The notes under the pieces: model-generated
Told to the model about the DNA's origin: nothing
What the model saw: the letters and a program-made list of their open reading frames with translations, nothing else
Databases searched by the model: none
Shown here: piece after piece, positions 18,662-21,456 of the stretch
How the letters are laid out: every line of letters begins with the position of its first letter
Position numbering within the stretch: position 1 is the stretch's first letter
DNA from: a virus
DNA: 21,456 nt
Reading direction: 5' to 3' (one strand)
Virus record (IMG/VR): IMGVR_UViG_3300025467_000088
Coordinates: 1-21,456 of that record
Translations under genes and position numbers: made by a program

Positions 18662-21095
18662 TTGGTTCTCCTTGTTGAGGGGTTGGTGCTACTGGGGGTG
18701 CAGGCGGTTGGGCCTGCGGTTGAGCATTAGCGATATTTTGTATCGTTTGATGCGTCAATTCTGCGTTCTTAATTTCAATCTTGGTTTGATTATCAAGAGC
18801 GGCTTTTTGTGCGTCTGCTGTGATCTTAGCCTGTGCAATCTGTGCATCAGCTTGATCTTTAGCAGTCTTACGTTGTGTCTCAGCCGTTGCAGTGTCCTTA
18901 ACCACTTGTGCATCAGGTGGCAATTGTGGAGGTGCATTCTTGGCTTGTGCCATTTGAATAAGTTTTTGGAAGGATGGGGCAAACTGACCCATCACTTCGG
19001 TTACGTCCATCATCACATGGGCACCAACAGTCGTGTACAGCTTGTCGATGATTGGTGTGTAGTTTGGATTCTCGTAATCGTCCACAGGCTTCTTGGTGGT
19101 TTCTTGCACATAACCATTGGAACGGTTGAGATACCAAAGGGTCATATGTTGCTTGAGATGCTCGATCAGATTGTTCAGATAAGATGGATCTGCAAATGGT
19201 GACTGGCCCATGTATGGGTTCATCGCAAACTGCAAGTGATCCTGAATGTGAGCAATATGATCCTGCTGGATATAAGCATAGGCAGGCTGTCCAATCAGTA
19301 ATGCCGCATTCTCATCTGCTGAGGTACGTTGTTCCGGAGCAGGAGTGTCAACCATAATCTCATTGATGTTTGGTATCTTCATCTGCTTGAGGAATCGGGC
19401 AATTACTGGGCCCATTTTAAACTGATCAGGATGCTTCTCAGCCAAGGCGAGCACAGCTTGTGACTGTGCCATCCGTTGAGTCTCAGAGAATATATGCGGA
19501 TCAGAGACAGGAACCACATCTGTGTTCTTGGAGAAATCTTCACGAGTTACATCCAAGTCGGAGACAATGTCCCCTTTTTGCATGTCATCAAAATGCCAGC
19601 GATTGAGTCGGCAAAGGATTTTAAGAACCCTTGCTTGTGACTCATGGAGTCGGGCGTGGATCGATGAGTAAACTTGTGAGCCCTGCTCAATCAAAGCTTG
19701 TGTAGTGCCCACAGGAGCGTTTGCAGAGATGTCAGCTATCTTCTCTTCAGCAGTGGTTACTACGGAGCTTGTAGCCTTATCCAAGAAGCCTAGGAGCTCA
19801 AATAGAACCTGACTAGGTGGATTGAATGGCATAGGCATCGCAATTTGGCGAATGTCCTGCACGCCGGGTGCACCTTCGATTTCTACGATTTGTGTAACGT
19901 CTACTTGCTGGCTTTGTCCACTGATCTTTGCTCCTTTGAGCTTGAGCATCGTAGCCGCATTATTAATGTGTGCACTATCCAGTAAAGCACGCAATGAACC
20001 AGTAAGAGCGGCACTAAGACCACCGATAAGATGAGGGAGCCCAATAGCAAAGGCACCACGCCAAGGTATAAATTTAAATTCAACAATCCAATCAAGCTTA
20101 GTTCGGGTCTCATCGGACTCCTCCCAGTTGCGGTACAAGCCCACTACCTCGTTATCGAGCTCGTCGATCATCAAGATGTAAGGGGCGTTTTTACCTTTAG
20201 TGGATTTATCGTCGTCTAGCTCCAACCATGTATAGATGTGATAGACCTTACGCAGGCCATCTTTGTTTGATTCGTATTGCTTGCCTTCAATCTTGTTGTT
20301 GGCTTGGGCTACTTTGCCCTCTTCTAAATTCTCAGTCGCTTTTGCGTAGCTGATGTCACGATACATACCGGATCTGATACGACGCTCAAATTCGTAGGTA
20401 GTAATCTCATGGACTTCAGCCGCACGCTGGGCGGTATAGAAATTGGTTGCGGCGAACGGTAGGATCACTCGGTCAATAGGCAAGAACTCAACGCATGGGC
20501 GTTTCTTATCCTCATCAAACCAAAGCTTGAAGTACTGTGAGCCACCTAGTGGTAGCTGAGTCAGGAGCTGTTCTTGCTCATCCCGGAACTCTTCGATCTG
20601 CTCGGTAATCTGCCAGTTAAGGTAGTCGACCTTGCGTTCTGCTACCGCCGCTTTGAGGTCATCCTGCTTACCAATGATCTTGGATTTGACCGGGCCATCC
20701 GGTGGGAACATTTCTTTAATTGCTCGTGCGGCGAAGTCAACGCATCCTTCAGCCATAGCAGGGTGCACGACTTTAGAAGCACCCATAAAGGTCGCACCTC
20801 CGGGGGCATCATTGCCCATACCAGTCCGTTTAATACCCTCTTCATACTGCTTATCTCTTAGTTCACGAGCTTGTTTATCGCTTTCCAATAGATCCATGTA
20901 TTGAAATACTAGATCTCCCAATGTACCAGCATCGACTGTATCTGCTAAGTTGTCATAGAACTCAGGATTGAATTCAGGGCCATCATCTAACTCAATGATT
21001 GCTGAACCATCAGCTTGCTCTTCAGTATCCATGCTGGGCATGTCAACGAATGCAGAGCCATCATCTTGTTCGTCAATGTTAATATCGTCTGCCAT
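18642..21095 (-). CDS. Portal (head-tail connector) protein
   Basis: The 817-residue product resembles podovirus (P22-like) portal proteins. The dodecameric portal forms the vertex through which DNA is packaged and to which the tail attaches. Visible features: an acidic N-terminus with two DGSA motifs (residues 11-19 and 28-36); a segment typical of this portal group, GGATFMGASKVVHPAM (about 99-114), followed by CVDFAARAIKEMFPP; a long mixed alpha/beta core; and a C-terminal Ala/Gln/Lys-rich helix (about 722-790) ending in a Pro/Gln-rich tail. The C-terminal helix could be a barrel-like extension as in P22. The length is typical for this type. The ATG at 21095 overlaps the previous stop (TAATG). 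Its 3' end overlaps the next gene by 20 bases. The portal assignment rests on remembered family signatures, length and gene order, because no search was possible. Confidence 0.9.
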   Translation of the reverse strand: MADDINIDEQDDGSAFVDMPSMDTEEQADGSAIIELDDGPEFNPEFYDNLADTVDAGTLGDLVFQYMDLLESDKQARELRDKQYEEGIKRTGMGNDAPGGATFMGASKVVHPAMAEGCVDFAARAIKEMFPPDGPVKSKIIGKQDDLKAAVAERKVDYLNWQITEQIEEFRDEQEQLLTQLPLGGSQYFKLWFDEDKKRPCVEFLPIDRVILPFAATNFYTAQRAAEVHEITTYEFERRIRSGMYRDISYAKATENLEEGKVAQANNKIEGKQYESNKDGLRKVYHIYTWLELDDDKSTKGKNAPYILMIDELDNEVVGLYRNWEESDETRTKLDWIVEFKFIPWRGAFAIGLPHLIGGLSAALTGSLRALLDSAHINNAATMLKLKGAKISGQSQQVDVTQIVEIEGAPGVQDIRQIAMPMPFNPPSQVLFELLGFLDKATSSVVTTAEEKIADISANAPVGTTQALIEQGSQVYSSIHARLHESQARVLKILCRLNRWHFDDMQKGDIVSDLDVTREDFSKNTDVVPVSDPHIFSETQRMAQSQAVLALAEKHPDQFKMGPVIARFLKQMKIPNINEIMVDTPAPEQRTSADENAALLIGQPAYAYIQQDHIAHIQDHLQFAMNPYMGQSPFADPSYLNNLIEHLKQHMTLWYLNRSNGYVQETTKKPVDDYENPNYTPIIDKLYTTVGAHVMMDVTEVMGQFAPSFQKLIQMAQAKNAPPQLPPDAQVVKDTATAETQRKTAKDQADAQIAQAKITADAQKAALDNQTKIEIKNAELTHQTIQNIANAQPQAQPPAPPVAPTPQQGEPNGNIVG
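18668..18673 (-). promoter_or_regulatory. Strong ribosome binding site inside portal 3' end
   Basis: AAGGAG on the minus strand, 6 bases before the ATG at 18661 and inside the portal coding sequence. It fixes the start of the 55-residue protein. Confidence 0.8.
20988..21065 (-). repeat. Two DGSA motifs in portal N-terminus
   Basis: Codons 11-19 (DDGSAFVDM) and 28-36 (ADGSAIIEL) of the portal gene repeat the pattern (D/A)DGSA, two hydrophobic residues, an acidic residue, then a hydrophobic one. The same motif occurs in the scaffold at 17715-17741. Confidence 0.7.
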
Positions 21096-21325
21096 TATTT
21101 AGCTCTCTTCATTAGTTCTTGACGCATTTGCTCGATAGTCTGTGCCAACTTCGTGCCCCTAATCTTGGTATTGCGAAGGGCACGCAGGTCTAAACCACGA
21201 TGCTTACCACGTCCTTTTACTTCATGCCATTCAGGCTTGTTATAGGTGCCCGGATCGTTATGGTGCTCATGACCATGGAACTGATGGTAAAAGTCTTCGA
21301 CGGCTAGTTTAGTCTTCTTGATCAT
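21095..21325 (-). CDS. Small basic hypothetical protein upstream of portal
   Basis: Encodes 76 residues. The start ATG overlaps the upstream stop as ATGA, and its own TAA shares one base with the portal ATG (TAATG), so it is translationally coupled on both sides. The protein is basic and rich in His (FHGHEHHND near residues 16-24), then Lys/Arg (KGRGKHRGLDLRALRN, about 37-52). A probable C-terminal helix (KLAQTIEQMRQELMKRAK) follows. No membrane segment or signal peptide is visible. I do not recognise a named family. The position suggests a packaging or portal-associated role, but this is inference from context only. Confidence 0.75.
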   Translation of the reverse strand: MIKKTKLAVEDFYHQFHGHEHHNDPGTYNKPEWHEVKGRGKHRGLDLRALRNTKIRGTKLAQTIEQMRQELMKRAK

Positions 21326-21456
21326 ACTTTATCCCCATCATCATTAGTAGCCAACTTCAACTCTTCATACTGTGGCTTGATCCGTACTTCTTTGTTCTGT
21401 GCAATGGTGTTGCCCTTGGCATCTCTTGCATAGATCGGCTTACCACTCTTATTAAG
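21322..21456 (-). CDS. C-terminal fragment of an unidentified phage protein (5' end beyond window)
   Basis: An open frame enters from the right edge and codes for 44 residues before a TGA stop. The stop overlaps the ATG of the next gene (ATGA). The visible peptide is hydrophilic and ends in an acidic tail (ATNDDGDKV). It includes a segment KPIYARDAKGN that could be a beta-hairpin. I do not recognise the family. Its place just upstream of the portal region is where terminase or small packaging proteins often lie, but nothing in these residues shows that function. The frame is credible because it is open to the edge and stop/start-coupled to its neighbour like other genes here. Confidence 0.7.
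   Translation of the reverse strand, partial: LNKSGKPIYARDAKGNTIAQNKEVRIKPQYEELKLATNDDGDKV

Noticed and set aside
1380-20904. Many plus-strand open frames, up to about 190 codons (for example 18627-19202, 7355-7717, 12389-12745)
   Set aside because: All lie antisense to well-supported minus-strand genes, lack ribosome binding sites in a sensible operon, and encode proteins with no recognisable features.

Overview
This window is a stretch of the late (virion assembly and lysis) region of a tailed double-stranded DNA bacteriophage. Every gene I can support lies on the minus strand, so the transcriptional order runs from base 21456 down to base 1. Genes are tightly packed and repeatedly coupled by ATGA or TAATG stop/start overlaps, and Shine-Dalgarno sequences (AAGGAG, AAAGGA, GGGAG) precede many of them. 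The portal type, the T7 gp11/P22 gp4-like adaptors, the absence of any tape-measure or tail-tube gene in 21 kb, and the fibre genes suggest a podovirus-like phage. A nested Rz/Rz1 spanin pair and a cytoplasmic GH108-type endolysin imply a Gram-negative host. The host genus cannot be read from the sequence. No terminase, polymerase, integrase, tRNA or CRISPR array is visible, and the window starts and ends inside genes.

Layout in transcription order. (1) 21456-18318: the tail end of an unidentified gene, a small hypothetical gene, the portal protein, and two very small genes. (2) 18261-14695: head assembly block with a GroES-like co-chaperonin, an acidic coiled-coil scaffold, a conserved hypothetical protein, a probable decoration protein and the major capsid protein, closed by a clear intrinsic terminator. 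(3) 14620-10101: a beta-rich structural protein with an inserted repeat domain, a 628-residue Lys/His/Gly-rich modular protein followed by a second terminator (UUCG tetraloop), a further beta-rich structural protein, and three small basic proteins. (4) 10092-2866: a connector protein carrying a discoidin-like insertion, a four-cysteine protein, two long fibre-like proteins sharing TGLTP...NGGTGLT repeats, and a small conserved tail-associated protein. (5) 2810-846: small proteins and a lysis cassette with three candidate membrane proteins (holin or antiholin), Rz with Rz1 nested inside it, and the endolysin. (6) 789-1: a second adaptor-like protein and the start of another virion protein.

How the genes work together: the scaffold and GroES-like protein probably help fold and assemble the capsid around the portal. 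The two adaptor-like proteins and the fibre proteins build the short tail and host-recognition apparatus. The lysis cassette then opens inner membrane, peptidoglycan and outer membrane in turn. The two terminators sit just ahead of the next gene with no room for a new promoter. They therefore probably act as leaky attenuators that set capsid:tail stoichiometry.

Most notable points: a short acidic DGSA-type motif shared by the N-termini of portal (twice) and scaffold (once); the phage GroES homologue; the modular KxGG/NAGGFK protein; the discoidin-like insertion in a connector; the fully nested Rz1; and two local base-composition outliers (the 84-aa gene near 10.2 kb and the second fibre gene).
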